Shown in pieces: positions 1 to 11,995 of a DNA stretch of 19,700 nt (position 1 is the first letter of the stretch; every line of letters starts with the position of its first letter). A program made the translations under genes and the position numbers. Below the pieces are notes generated by a model. That model was not told the DNA's origin. It was given only the letters and a program-made list of their open reading frames with translations, and made no database searches. Origin of the DNA: Smittium mucronatum (lineage: Eukaryota; Kickxellomycota; Harpellomycetes; Harpellales; Legeriomycetaceae); contig LSSL01001778.1 of NCBI GenBank assembly GCA_001953115.1, forward strand, positions 1-19,700. The letters are read 5' to 3'.

Positions 1-1284
1 CAAAAATCATTTTTAATATCACACTAATTTAATAAACTTTTTTGAAATTATTATTGAACCACAGAGCTCAATGAAATTAATATATATTTCTTTAAACGGA
101 GAAAAAAATTCCAAAGTGTAATTGGAATCTCAAAACTTGAGATGATATGATATTTAAGCTAATAGATGTTGGAATAAATTAGACTTATAACCTTTTTCAT
201 CCTATAAATTTATAGCTTACTCATATCCTTAGTTTATTTGTTTAATTGATTATTTCTTATTCCCAAAAATCCTTATCCTAAAAACTGTTTAATAGAAAAA
301 ATATCTATTATTTCCAAAAATCCTGGTCCAGAAAAATTATTTATTAGATTAAATACATATCATAAAATATTAATTTAAATAAGTAAAATTTTATCGTAAT
401 TACTACTTTTTCTAAATATTATATAGTTATATAGAATTGTATAATATTTATTTAATTATCTTTCTCAAAAAAAATATTTAAAAAATATTATAAATAATAA
501 AATTAATAACTTAGTCGAATTTATTCCTATAAATATGAAGCAAATATCAATTAAAAAATTATTGATATATCATCTAGGAAAAAGAACGTTGATAACTCTA
601 CACATTTTTAAATTTTTTTTTTTAGAATTTCGCCATTTTGCACAAATTTCACCAATACGCACAGTTTTAAAAAAATTTGCACATTAATAGTTTGATCCAA
701 TTGAAATGATGAAAATATTAAAAAAATTTTACAGAATACTTTTTAAATTTTCATTGGAAGATTAAATAATTTTTTTCCAATCAAATATGATTTTGATAAT
801 ACAAAATATTAATATCTGAAATTATTTATCTCTACAAACAAATTTTTTAAAATTAGTACGTCATTTGTAGACAAATTGCTAAAAAGTTATATAGACGGCT
901 TTATTTAGAAAAAAAGTCTTAATGAACTAGAATTATATGAAAAATCAACCTAGATACCATGTTCAAAGTAAGGTTATATTAAATATTATTTAATTGAGCA
1001 TTATCGTTATATTTTGCATTTTTTTAGTAATATTTTGCGCTTTTTAATATAAATTTATTCAGATAACGTCTTTTTTGTTTCCAAAACCGAAAACATAAAA
1101 TGAAAAAGCAAATCATTACATAAAAGCTCCATATAAGAGATAGAAAATGCAGACAGTTATGTTAAGTTAATTATTTTCAAATCTTATAGAATTTAGATTT
1201 AATTTTTAATTTATAGATTTAAGATTTTTATTAAATAAAATATTTAATCACGACTATACGGCATCCATTTTTTAATTCCTCTTT
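1..1284. other. AT-rich stretch without recognisable gene
   Basis: Very A+T-rich with frequent stops in all frames. No conserved protein motif, tRNA or tandem array was recognised. Positions 635-690 hold a slightly less AT-rich patch with repeated 'gcacaaattt'/'atttgcacat' words that could be the worn outer end of the neighbouring MULE, but no convincing terminal repeat could be built. Confidence 0.5.
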
Positions 1285-1285
1285 G

Positions 1286-1305
1286 TCTTCTTCTTCTTCT
1301 TCTTT
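1286..1305. repeat. CTT trinucleotide microsatellite
   Basis: About six tandem CTT/TTC units followed by a T run. On the minus strand this reads as an arginine run just downstream of the MULE transposase relic. It is too short to be a structural element and is probably a slippage product. Confidence 0.8.
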
Positions 1306-1399
1306 TTTAGCTTAAAATTGTTTTATTTATCACTTTAAGCTTGTTAAATTGAGAAAATATTGTGTATACGTGTGAAATTTTTTTCATTACTCTTAACGT

Positions 1400-2854
1400 T
1401 TCGCATACGCAATATGGGTCGTAAAATCAGTGAATATCACTGTTCATTTACACTATTAGTACATTTTTCAAATGCTTATGCTTCTTATTAAAAGTTTCAA
1501 ATTCAAAATATACTGCTTTTTTTACTTCCAAAAATATTACATTTTTTGAAAAAGAATATACTAATTATGAAATAATATGGTATATCCATTTGAAATCACC
1601 CTCCTTGTGCAATTCGGTTAAGCTCGTAGAATCGTATAAAGATTTTTTAGTATTAGGAATAAGGGTGTCCTCATCAAATTTATCTTTAATTATTTCTAAA
1701 AATCCTATTATAACCCATTTTTTGTAATATGCATAATCCTTCTTGATTGTAGAATTGAATCGTTCTAATGAATTTTTTGCGCTTGGAGATAAAACACTTG
1801 CACCTTCGATCAATTTGGATTATTGGTGAAATAATTTTTTTCTACCAGGGATATATCTACGAAAATTTCTCTTTCATATTCTTACTTTCTCATTTATAAA
1901 ATTTCGGCTTTTTCGAACATTATACTTGACGTAAATTTTTGAAGAAGTGAAAATCGATTAAAAATTGTCCTGGAGCGGCTTTATAGTTTGCGCAAAATTT
2001 TTATTAGATATAAAAGTATGATAAAAACAGTTTATTCGTGTTAAATTAGGATTATTTTTTTTACTGAATTGGTGATGTACTGTGCATTATCAGCAATTTT
2101 GTTTATTGGTGAAAGTGAAAAACCGCTATCAATAAATGCTTTTTTAATTTTCTCAAATACCCAAGTGTAAGTAACTTCATTTTTATTCTCTACTATGCTA
2201 TTTCCAGTGGAAAAAATTTCCGATTTATGTCCGAATATCCAACAGCCATAATGGGGTATCCGACATCGATAAGCTTATAAGTGCCATCTAATTTGTGTTT
2301 TTTCAGTCTCTGCTTTTGATTTTAAATTCAATTAAAATAAAAAATAATAATAACTCGTTTGAAGACCATATTCTTATGTATAAATAGTTTTTTTCCTCGC
2401 TTATTTCATAATTTTTTTTAAACCTATCCAAATGCTATTTACTTTGTTGCAAAATTTTCACTACGCCTTTTTATCTTATACTTATATTTATAAACTTTTA
2501 TTTGAGTAAGATATATTCCTTGCATCTCTGCAATTTTGTCTATTCTAAATTTTTTTGAGAGATTTAAATCGATGCAAAATTATATTACTTTTTCAGCTTA
2601 ATCATTTTTTTTGAAAATGATGAAAAGCTTTGTGAAGTAAATTCATCAGAGTGTGAATTTTTGAAAAAGTGAATTTCTCTATTTTCGCAAATTTCTGATT
2701 TTATTTTGTAAAAACACCCATTATTATACCCATTTTTACATGAGCAATAATTGACTTAAATAATATTCTTGTGTTGTATCTGCAGCTTTTTTTTAGTGAA
2801 TTTTGATATTTCCAAAACAAAATCATCACCAAACTGTACCCAATCTTTCTCCAT
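1400..2854 (-). pseudogene. Decayed Mutator-like (MULE) transposase
   Basis: This is a relic of a cut-and-paste DNA transposase read on the minus strand through several frames. A possible start Met at 2854-2852 opens 'MEKDWVQFGDDFVLEISKF'. A Cys-containing stretch follows ('NYCSCKNGYNNGCFYKIKSE'), resembling the FLYWCH-like N-terminal zinc finger of this MULE type. The catalytic core is clear: 'DGTYKLIDVGYPIMAVGYSD' with the first Asp at 2288-2286, 'IADNAQYITNSV' with the second Asp at 2091-2089, and 'NSLERFNSTIKKDY' with the Glu at 1765-1763. The spacings are about 66 and 109 codons, normal for MULE cores. An 82-codon stretch (1813-1565) is still open. Stops and a frameshift follow 'FFPLEIA' near 2215. 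A SWIM-type zinc finger expected near the C-terminus could not be confirmed. Family assignment is confident; exact ends are not. Confidence 0.8.
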
Positions 2855-5761
2855 ATTTTTAATTTTCACAAAATACAATGAATAATAAACTAAATGATTA
2901 TGGTTTTAATTATTTTCACTTATAATACTTTTTTTACGATGTTCATGATTGAAAAAAATTATATTCGATATTTTGCTGTTACTAATATCTAATTGGTGAT
3001 AGCTTTAATAAGTAAAAATTTCAAAAAAAAAAAAGTATGACCAAGGAATTCATTAAAATTTAAATGTGCTAAATTTGTAAAATTATTATAGAAATAATTG
3101 GGTAAAAATTTAATTTGCACAAATAGAAGAAATTATGTGTGAATTTGCTAAGTATTGAATTTTTATTTGAAAAAGTGTGGAAATATGTATTTCGTCCATA
3201 GAAAAAATTATTGCTGAAAAATAAAAAATAAAATCTAAATTATGGGAAAATTATAAAAAAATAATATCATCTATTTTTTTTAGAAATTTATGCCTATTTT
3301 CTTAGAGATAAATTTTTTTAATTGTTTGCATTATGACAGATTTGTATATTGAATATTTTTATTTTTTATTTTAGATTTAAATTTTTCGGTCTTTATAAAT
3401 TTCGATTTAATTACAGCCTCGTTGAATATAGCATTTAAGGTAAATATTTAGGATTTCTTGTGATATAAAATCCACAATTGAAAATTATATTATGTACGTT
3501 ATCCACATATCTTCAGATTTTTATAATTATATATTATCCAAAAACTATGTTATTTGATTAATTCAACCAAATAAAATATTTAATTAATCATTAATAAATT
3601 TTATCGAGTTTTTAGATTTAATTTTATTTTTTTAATAAATTATTCATCGTTTATTTTATATTATTATTTAAATTTAAAATTTATCATGAAAACTCAATAT
3701 TTAATAAACTAATTAATTATTTTTTTATATTTTTTGATTAAATATATATATTTTTTTTAATTAAGAAAGAATTTTTTATAGAGATACTGTTTTTTTTGAA
3801 TATAAATAATAATGCTCTTGTAAAAAATTATTATAAAGTTAATACGGTTTGAGAACATATAGAAAAAACATTATATACAATTTTATTTGGTCTAAAGTAT
3901 CAGTGTAAAGATATAGTGATTAAAATAAAACTAAAAATTTATCTCTAACTTTAATTTTTAAAAATTTAAAAATCTATCAATTCAACGTCAATATATTTCC
4001 TGTTATTGAAAATTTTTTACAAATGTATTAGACGATAAAAGAATCATAGGTATTATATACTTAAAATAAGTTTAGTTGTAAATTTTTTGATAATTAATAA
4101 ATGTAAAAACTTGAAGAGGTATTAATGGAATTATTTCTCAATAGGTAGAGTAATCTTTTACAATTAACAAGTTTCAGGAAATTTTATTACGAGTATTATT
4201 TATTATATTATACGCATTCCTAGAATCTAATTTTTTTGACTTTATTAGTGATACATTATTTCAATAAATTAATTTTACAACAGATTTAAGAAATAATAAA
4301 ATACATAAAGGTGAAATATTGTAAAATATTTACTTTTTTACAATTTTTTTTACAACAAGTAAAGAAATATGATTATAATTAAATATTGAGGATTATTTGC
4401 ATTGAAAATGTTTGCAACTTTTAAATTTTAAAGTTTTATTATTCTTTTTATTATAAAATTAATAATTTTGAATTGAGTATAGTTTTTTAAATTTATACAT
4501 TGTGTATTTGATAAATAAGAATTTTTAGAATCGTTTTATAGTGTATAAAAATAAATGATTTATTTTTTAAAAAAAGTGGCTCAAATTGAAATTTATATAT
4601 TTTTATTTATTAATTTTAAATTGGTACATTTTATCTATTTTTGTAATTTATTGATAGTTTTATTTTATTCAATTGTTCAATTATTCCATTATATTTATAT
4701 TTTTCAACTTGAAAACTTAATTGTTTTAAAAATATCATTTTAAATAATTTTAGACAATTTTAAATATACTTGAATTTTTTTATTTTTATTTTTTATAATT
4801 AAGCCATATTTCAAAAAATAAAAAAATTTATATGATGGAACTTATAAAAAAGAATAAGATAGATTTATATTCTAGTTAAAAAAATTCGGAATTAACCTTG
4901 TGTAAATTCTCACTACTAATGAGAAATTATTTTAAATTAACTTTCTAAAAATAATATGTACATCAAATAGACAGTTTAAATTATAATTAGATAATAATAT
5001 AATAAATTGGTTAATGCGAGAAAATTTTATTAATTTTTAAATATATTTATATTCGCAATTATCACGAAAATCCTTCTAATAAAATATTTTCGATGGTATT
5101 TTATGATAACTTAAAATTTTCAACGAGTATAATGAGAATAATGATTAGATAAGTTTCAGGATCAAATTTTTTTTTTTTTCCTTTAATTCGAATTAAAACT
5201 AAATTTTAAAAAATGGTTTAGCAGAAAAAGTGATGTTTTGATAATAATAATTTTATCTACCATTATTTTATAAATTAGTTGAATGTATTTTAATGATTTT
5301 TTTGGGTCTAAAATTTATCTTATAATCCTTAGTCATATCAATTAATGAAATTTGAATTTTTAAAGTTTATTTCTTTTATAAAAGATAAGTGATTAAATTT
5401 AGCGATTTATTGCAAGCTTTTTTTTGATTTAATAAATATAACCACGTCATATAAAATAACATGAAAAAAAACTTTCCTAATGAATAAAAAAATCTTTATA
5501 AATTTTTTTTTACAATTTAAAATTTTCACAATATATTTTTGAATTCTTTAGAAAAATCTCATTATTATAAAATAAGATTATAAAAAAATAGATTTCCTTA
5601 AACCCATTTTCATCAAAGCATAAATTAATATTAATATAAGAGGATTAGGTCAATTTTATTTCAAAACCACATTATGGTCTTATACATTAAATAAAAAGAT
5701 TTAATTTATTCTAAATTAAATTTTGGCTTACGAATAGAGTTTTCTAAAAATTTACTTCAAA
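2855..5761. other. Long AT-rich stretch, no gene seen
   Basis: About 2.9 kb of A+T-rich sequence dominated by A and T runs, including 13 T at 5167-5179. A 62-codon open frame at 4555-4743 encodes only F/I/L/Y-rich low-complexity sequence and was judged a composition artefact. No TE motif, RNA gene or long repeat was recognised. Confidence 0.5.
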
Positions 5762-5968
5762 ATGAAAGGGATTGAATATAGAGATTCAGACGAAGTAAAA
5801 CCAACAGCGTCGAGAACATGGATGGATATGCAAGATCTTTGGTGTGAAATCAAAGAATTTTTGCTATATCATCGAGATAATCTGAAAAAGGAAAAAAATC
5901 TAGTATATAAATCTATTCAAAAAAGATTAGGAATATTAAAGAAATGGTTTTTTAACAAAAATAAATAA
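5762..5968 (+). CDS. Small hypothetical ORF, 68 codons
   Basis: I do not recognise this protein. It stands out because it has no internal stop, mixed charged composition and several Trp and Asp residues, unlike the low-complexity frames around it. It opens 'MKGIEYRDSDEVKPTASRTW', then has an acidic/aromatic stretch ('MDMQDLWCEIKEFLLYHRD') predicted to be helical, and a basic tail rich in Lys ending 'KKWFFNKNK'. There is no signal peptide or membrane segment. An in-frame TAG lies nine codons upstream, so the Met is a reasonable start. It could be a short gene, a terminal exon, or a transposon fragment by chance still open. It lies about 0.9 kb upstream of the first C-x17-C-x4-C relic, on the same strand, with no visible homology to it. 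Confidence 0.3.
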   Translation: MKGIEYRDSDEVKPTASRTWMDMQDLWCEIKEFLLYHRDNLKKEKNLVYKSIQKRLGILKKWFFNKNK

Positions 5969-6904
5969 TTTGAAATTCTAAAAACTCAAATATAATACTG
6001 ATTTTATTAATTATATTAAAACTTGCATAATTTTAGATCCATCAAAAAGAAATTGTTTGAAATATTCCAATGAGGAATCCATCATATCTTTTATCATGAA
6101 ACCGTGTCATTAAATTTAAAAAGACAATATAATGATGCATTATAATTTGTATCTTTTTTTGAACGAATATATCCTAAATTTTTAATTTTTAGTATTATTA
6201 ATAGTTTAGATAACACGATCAATATATTAAAATCAGTCGATTAATTTGCTATGGTTTAGTAATATTATAATCATTAAAGTAAATATAAATGATTTCTGAA
6301 ATATCAAAAATGTATTAATGTAAATACGAATAAATGCTTATTACGAAAATATGACTTATTTAAAACTTTACGCATAAGTGATTGGGATAATACCGATATC
6401 ACTTTTATGTCAAATTATGATTTCAATTTTATTATTTATCGACAAATAACTCGTTTTAATGCCAGTATATTTCCATCGAGTAGTAATTTTTTCCCTTCTC
6501 AACTCAGTTAAAAATTTGTGTCAACAATTATTATCACCATTCTCAAGTAAGAAAATAGATAAAAGCGATTTAATTTAGAAGGTAGAAGTTTATTTAAATT
6601 CAATCAATTTCCCACGTCATTTTATCAGTTTTATCATTGAAAAATGATTGCATTAACGGCTAATTTAGTTTGTGCAAAAAAATATCAAAACAATTGGTTT
6701 TATTCCACAAAGGTGACGTGGAGCTTTAATCAGTCAATATTTTTGCTCTTGAACACCTGGTAATTTATATTATTAACTATGTTTTTAGATTCTATTTATC
6801 ATTAAACCTATAAATAATCATTAACCCTCATTCCAGTTTTTTTATTTAAACAGTCTTTTCATTCTGATCACTAAAATTTTATGAATTATACAAGATAAAA
6901 ACAA
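5969..6904. other. AT-rich intergenic stretch
   Basis: No gene recognised. A 39-codon ORF at 6644-6763 begins with a mildly hydrophobic stretch but has no family resemblance and is probably chance. No RNA gene or long repeat was seen. Confidence 0.45.
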
Positions 6905-7265
6905 ATGCGTATGAAAAGCAAAAATAATTTCAAAGTCATGAATAGTTGTACCCTTTTAGAAAGAATCGAAAATGGAGAATCCGTTATAGAAAAAATGGAT
7001 TGTGGAAGAAAATCATGCAGGAGCTCTAAGTATTACACGGGATGAGGCGATGGCAAATAACTGGATTTTATCGGTCTCACATGAGAATTATGGATTTACT
7101 AATAGTAGAGATTATACCTGTTTAGAAAAGATCAGATTTGTTATAAAAAGTTGGTTATCAGTTCTGAAGATAAATTTATGAGAACATGATAACTCCAAAA
7201 TCCTAGTAAAATTGAAAGATAAAAAACGCATTTATGAAGAAAATAGATTTAGTTTGAAGGTTTAA
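6905..7265 (+). pseudogene. Relic of unnamed Cys-motif protein, copy 1
   Basis: This is a degraded coding region of about 118 codons of unknown function. The first frame (Met at 6905, stop at 7043-7045) contains 'NNFKVMNSC' and 'EKMDCGRKSCRSSKYYTG'. Cys codons at 6947, 7001 and 7016 give C-x17-C-x4-C. One frameshift near 7038 moves to a second frame reading 'RDEAMANNWILSVSHENYGF' and 'TNSRDYTCLEKIRFVIKSWL'. After a single in-frame TGA at 7179-7181 that frame continues with charged sequence to a stop at 7263-7265. Normal-looking composition with only two lesions suggests a gene lost recently relative to the nearby transposons. The Cys arrangement suggests metal binding, which is an inference. 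A related copy lies at 10069-10386. It could be part of a larger transposon protein. Confidence 0.5.
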
Positions 7266-7959
7266 ATAGCATTTTTCATTTCTAAAAATAATTTTAATTA
7301 CAAAAAAGATGTTTTTAAACCATATTAAATCCAGTTAAAAAATCCGTGAACTTTTTTTTTGATTGAGTTTTTTTCTTCTGGTGACCGAAAAAACGAGGAT
7401 TTTTTTTATTAAAAAGCAGTTAGTATACTAAAAAACGACAAAAACCACCATTTAAAAAATATTTATTGGTTTTATAAAATATTTTGTATATCATCAAGTA
7501 TATATATGCGTGTTTTGGGAATTATATGATGTGAAAGTAACTAGTTTGGTAGACTTTGTTAAGAAAGTAATCCACATCCATTGTGCATTTATTATTAGAA
7601 ACTAGTATTATGCAGTAAAAAGGATGTGAATTTATTTAAAATTCCTTCAAATGGCCAAAGGGTTATGGGTATTCAATATATCATCAATAAAAATTTCCTC
7701 TATTATTATACATTAAAGGAATATATATACGTATAATCTGAGCATATAAATAGGTAACTAAGACTATTATTCTTTTTAAACAGATGGAACAAAAAAATCA
7801 GATAAAAAATGAGCAGTAAAAATCGCTTAAAACCTACAAAAAAATTCTTTTTTTTACGGAATTTTAAAGTAAGATACTGTCATTAAAAACTATACTAAAA
7901 AAATACGATAAAAAGAAAAATACATTATAGAAAAGATTATAATCCTAACTACAATAAGC
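7266..7959. other. AT-rich stretch, no gene seen
   Basis: A+T-rich with no recognisable coding or RNA feature. A weak interrupted inverted repeat around 7568-7634 ('cacatcc' with 'ggatgtg', 'tgcat' with 'atgca') is too short to interpret. Confidence 0.4.
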
Positions 7960-8335
7960 ACATCTGCTGGATTACCAGTTGCGTACCAACGGGAAAAGAG
8001 TGCAATCTACCAACCGAAAGACCCCCCTCCCCTGGCATTGCTTCAAGTAGGCTGGATGGCTGAGGTTATATGCATTCAAGAATTAAGATCTTTATCAACG
8101 AATAGTAGATCATTGAAGCTATTGAGCTACTACTCAAAGCTTACTTCTAACATGATTAATAAAATTAGGCTCCTACCCAAACGTGAGTTTGTACGACATA
8201 TCTTTCCTACAAATGGCTGTTAGACTCTGAGATTCGTCTGACTGTCGAAAGATGGACCTATGTACTAGACGATGTCTCAAACTGTGCTAAACTATCGGTT
8301 CCTCCTATTTCGAGATGGTCCTCCTCTGGAACCAA
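7960..8335 (+). other. GC-richer island, unidentified TE or gene relic
   Basis: About 375 bases with clearly higher G+C than either flank, the kind of contrast that marks transposon relics elsewhere in this window. The longest frame runs open from before 'AYQREKSAIYQPKDPPPLAL' through 'LLPKREFVRHIFPTNGC' to a stop at 8221-8223 (the last 61 codons start with Met at 8038). Past that stop another frame reads 'RLTVERWTYVLDDVS'. A C-rich run (acccccctcccctgg) encodes the Pro cluster. I could not match any frame on either strand to a known family. The plus strand is favoured only because it is the longest open frame. Confidence 0.35.
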
Positions 8336-10068
8336 ATTTTTTTGATGTGAAACAAAAAACACCAAGGATAAAGTGAATATCATTTATTATAGCTTAATTA
8401 AAAAGTGTCAAAAGATATGTTCTTTATTGAGCTGTCGTGTAAAGAATCTAAAATAAATAGAAAAAATCGGGATCTTGAAAAACATAGTCCGAAAAAAGTG
8501 AAAAAATAAACATAGTTATATAATTTAATTATATGTAAAATTAAACTGATCAAGACCACTCATAATTTTTTGTGCAACCATCAAAAAATAAGAGTCTTAA
8601 ATGTTAATTGGAATTTTAAATTATAAAAAAACATTGAAAAAAATTGAAAAGATATCATAAACTCAATTGTACACGTTTCTATTTTTGGAACTCCAAGATG
8701 ATGTTTTATTAATCAATATAATAGTTAATTGCAATTTGGCTTTTAAGGTGAAAAATTGATGAAGTTATTTATGACAAAGTCATATATTTGATTATTAATG
8801 ATGGGGTATCTTTTTTATGTAATATGCATATTTTATTAAAAAAGACATAATGGAAATGTATAATAAGTTTGATAGACACTTATTATCAGTAAAATTAATT
8901 TTGGACATCGAAAGGCATTATTTTCATTAATTTGTACAATTAGATCATTTCTAAATGTATAATCATTTTAAAAATCATATTGGAAATCATATTTCTAAAT
9001 TTCCAAATACGAATTTATCTTTATTGTTGAGAGAAGTGTATTAATAACGAATAATAAAACTTTATATAGCTAAAAAATATTTTTCTTACAACGGGCTCAG
9101 AAAGAAATCATATATATCATAGTTCAAATAATAGTATAATTTTATTCGATGATAAGAATCTGTTTTATGATTGAATTTTTTTACAATAGTTTAATAGATG
9201 ATGTCAATGGAACATTATAAACATTTTTGTTCATATAATCATGTCATTGGTTTCTAAATCCATATACAACAAATCTCTTTAATAACATGTCAAATTTTTA
9301 AACATTATTTGAATTGAAACAAATTATTTGTTAAATACTCCTATCATCATTAAGACTTTAACACATTTCCATTCAATCTCGCAGTAATTTATTCGGAAAC
9401 CAGAAATATTTTTTATAGATCTTATTTTTGACATTTTATTGATTTTTAGCATTTAATGATTAAAATTACACAAGAAAATCAAATATTTAAAGCTATAACA
9501 ATAATGGCATTTCAATCTAGCAAATTCTGTGTTTCATTATATAAATGATTTCTAATAGTATAATTCATAAATTAAATTGAAATTTTTTAACAACTAAACT
9601 TCTTTAATTAGTAAGATTAAATAATCATACATTAAAAGTATTGATTATGAAACAATAAAAAATAGATATGGATAGGATAAAACCCCCCGTTTTAGATATA
9701 ATCGATTTTCTAAAGCTTCAATCTATGTTTATATATAACAAAATAAATATTAAAGGAAGATCTATTAATCCCTCGATAAAAAGTTGTAACTCAATGCACA
9801 AAGTTTAAAATGTAAAAGTGCCAACACACCATTATTTATCGATAGTTTAACCTATATTTTACTTTTTTTAAAAAAATATTTTATAAGAAGGACCTAACTT
9901 TTTATCCAAAAAGCTATAAAAGATCATAATATAAAATCTCTTTTTTTAAATTATTTTACGAAATTATTTTTCATAGAATAATACTTTAATCCTTAAAAAA
10001 AAATCTGCATACTAGTAATTAGTTTTCCGAAACCTTTACCAACTAGTAAAATCTAAATAACCATTAGT
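8336..10068. other. AT-rich stretch, no gene seen
   Basis: About 1.7 kb with dense stops in all frames. No protein motif, tRNA-like B box or long repeat was recognised. The only unusual composition is a short C run near 9682. Confidence 0.45.
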
Positions 10069-10386
10069 ATGAAGATTCAGAATAAAGACCTTGTAAATCA
10101 TTGTATGTTTTATCCCGAGTACAATAAAGGTAGGCTTGAATACACCAGAATAGACTGCAATAAAAAAACATGCCCAAACTCGAGTCAAAAAAAATAAATA
10201 GTCCATGCCTAACCTCAGTCATCTAATGGGAGTGGGGTATTAAACTTTCCCGACAGTATTAAAACTCTTTCTTCGCCATATATATTAAAATTTAAGCTAA
10301 ATTTTAAATTCTTAAATTATTTATTTATAAATAGATTGAGCTTAATCAGTATACGTTTAAATTTGAGTAAAATAAATTATTTTTGA
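10069..10386 (+). pseudogene. Relic of unnamed Cys-motif protein, copy 2
   Basis: This is a second, more decayed member of the family seen at 6905-7265. From a Met at 10069 it reads 'MKIQNKDLVNHCMFYPEYNK' and then 'YTRIDCNKKTCPNSSQKK'. Cys codons at 10102, 10156 and 10171 give exactly the same C-x17-C-x4-C spacing. Flanking positions also agree: N-x-x-[VL]-[MV]-N-x-C before the first Cys, and [KR]-[MI]-D-C-x-[RK]-K-[ST]-C around the other two. In-frame TAA codons lie at 10195 and 10210, after which the frame stays open to 10386. A segment 'GVLNFPD' may correspond to 'GFTNSRD' in copy 1. Beyond that the sequence becomes low-complexity. Function is unknown; metal binding is inferred from the cysteines only. 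Confidence 0.4.
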
Positions 10387-11950
10387 TTAATAACCACTTA
10401 AATCATTCTTTTTTATTAAATTTTCAAAACTTCAACTTGATAAATTGATATTGGTTATCATGGGGTTACGAATATATACTCTTTTTTTCTAATTATAAAT
10501 ATTTGTTTTAAAATATTAAAACCATGAGAACATTATATAAAAAAACTCCTATTAGTGCATAAATGTATATATTTGTGTTTTCATTAATTTCCACAATTTT
10601 AAGTTCAAAGATTTATATCTAATTCTATCAATTTTATAACAAACAGCCCTTCACATGTCTAGTAAATATTATCTAAACTTTAACTGTTGCTTTTTTAAAC
10701 TTAATGATAGATATGACCCATCGATAACTTTTTAATAAGAAGTTATGAGAATTTAAAATACAAAAATTTTTTTTGTGATTTATTTAATTATAGATTGATA
10801 AAGTAATAATATCTCGTGAATATATTTAAAAAATACCTTTTATAAGGGTATTTTAACCAAAAGTGTTGGCATTTTATACTCTACATGCTTAATATTATTG
10901 CCAATAAAAAATCAAATTTAATAAAACTTATGATCTAACATAACCAAACTATTATCTATAAATAAATGAAATCTTATAATATAATTACTTGTTATTTTGG
11001 GATATTATAAAAAGATGTATAAATTTAAAATTTCTTATTTTTGAATAAAGACTATCCTATAACTGATAAACAAAACCTGGGATATATAATTCATATTCAA
11101 AAAATTATAAGATCTTGACCCCCATGCAAAAAAAATAAATCTTATCTATATTTTTATTTAATTTAAAGAATAAAAATATGATATTATAACTCAACATTCA
11201 AATTAATTTTTTTTGAAAAAAATTATCTAATAAAAAAAGCCCATATAGAATGCAACTAAAACACTAGGTTGTAAAAGTGAAATAATGATGTTCTTTATGG
11301 AAAAAATAAAAATTTAGATTACATCATCCAATTAGTGGATACATTTATTCAAGTATTCATATAAAATCTATATGCTCTATAAATTCTTTAACAATTATGG
11401 TTTTCGTTAATCACCAAATCAAGATGATTTCTTATTATATGAATACAACGCTTAAAAATTCTACATAAAAAAAATTAGTATATAGAAGATTTAATACGTG
11501 CAATACAACATTAATATAAAATTATGGGGTTAGAGCTGATTAAATATTGGAACAAAAAGGCAATTTTAGTAGTTTTATTATTTGAAGAGAATAATTTAAT
11601 AAAATTATTAAACTGGGTAATAAAATATTGCAAAAATAATCATTTATAGGATTTAATATCGAATTATGCAACACATAAATTTGAAATCTTTTAATTATTA
11701 AAGGACAATATTTCTTCAATTTTTTTTTAAAATTTATTAGTCTAGTTTTCAACGATCAGCAATAAAAAATTAGTCAAATTCGTTTGATAGAATAGAAAAT
11801 ATCGGTTTGAGTAAAATTTAAGAGATTGAGGAAAAAAAGAGTCGATCGAAATAAAAATTCAATCTGTGATGGAAAAAATCAAAAGTAAAAAAAAAAAATT
11901 CTTAAAAATTTAAAAAGAAAGCTTTAAATCTTGAGTTACATATAAATAAA
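10387..11950. other. AT-rich stretch, no gene seen
   Basis: About 1.6 kb of A+T-rich sequence. A 70-codon minus-strand frame at 11540-11752 is I/L/N/K-rich low complexity without family resemblance. A run of 12 A lies at 11887-11898. Nothing else is recognised. Confidence 0.45.
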
Positions 11951-11995
11951 AGAAAATTAATCGAGTTCGAAGAGCGATGATTAATTATTATTATT
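11951..11995. repeat. Inverted-repeat arm A (probable DIRS right end)
   Basis: This arm pairs with 12211-12254 on the opposite strand. Within it, 28 of 30 positions match by eye from 'ttcga' through the 'ttaattattattatt' run. The arms are separated by about 215 bases. Arm A lies beyond the 3' end of the minus-strand tyrosine recombinase relic. In a DIRS element the outer right end is complementary to an internal region near the recombinase stop, and this arm fits that position. Confidence 0.6.

Noticed and set aside
1414..1480. Plus-strand 'MGRKISEYH', reminiscent of the start of a Tc1/IS630-type transposase
   Set aside because: The resemblance ends after seven residues, and the site lies antisense to the tail of the MULE relic.
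635..3190. Possible terminal inverted repeats of the MULE ('gcacaaatttcacc' near 640-660 against sequence near 3110-3160)
   Set aside because: Only short shared words could be aligned; in DNA this AT-rich that is not above chance.
4555..4743. 62-codon open frame in the AT-rich left region
   Set aside because: F/I/L/Y-rich low complexity typical of AT-rich noncoding DNA; no motif and no coding-like composition.
6644..6763. 39-codon ORF with a mildly hydrophobic start, possible secreted peptide
   Set aside because: Too short, no cleavage-site pattern and no neighbour support; consistent with chance.
7568..7634. Short interrupted inverted repeat
   Set aside because: Seven- and five-base matches only; no associated feature.
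11540..11752. 70-codon minus-strand frame
   Set aside because: I/L/N/K-rich low complexity without family resemblance, in a region otherwise closed in all frames.
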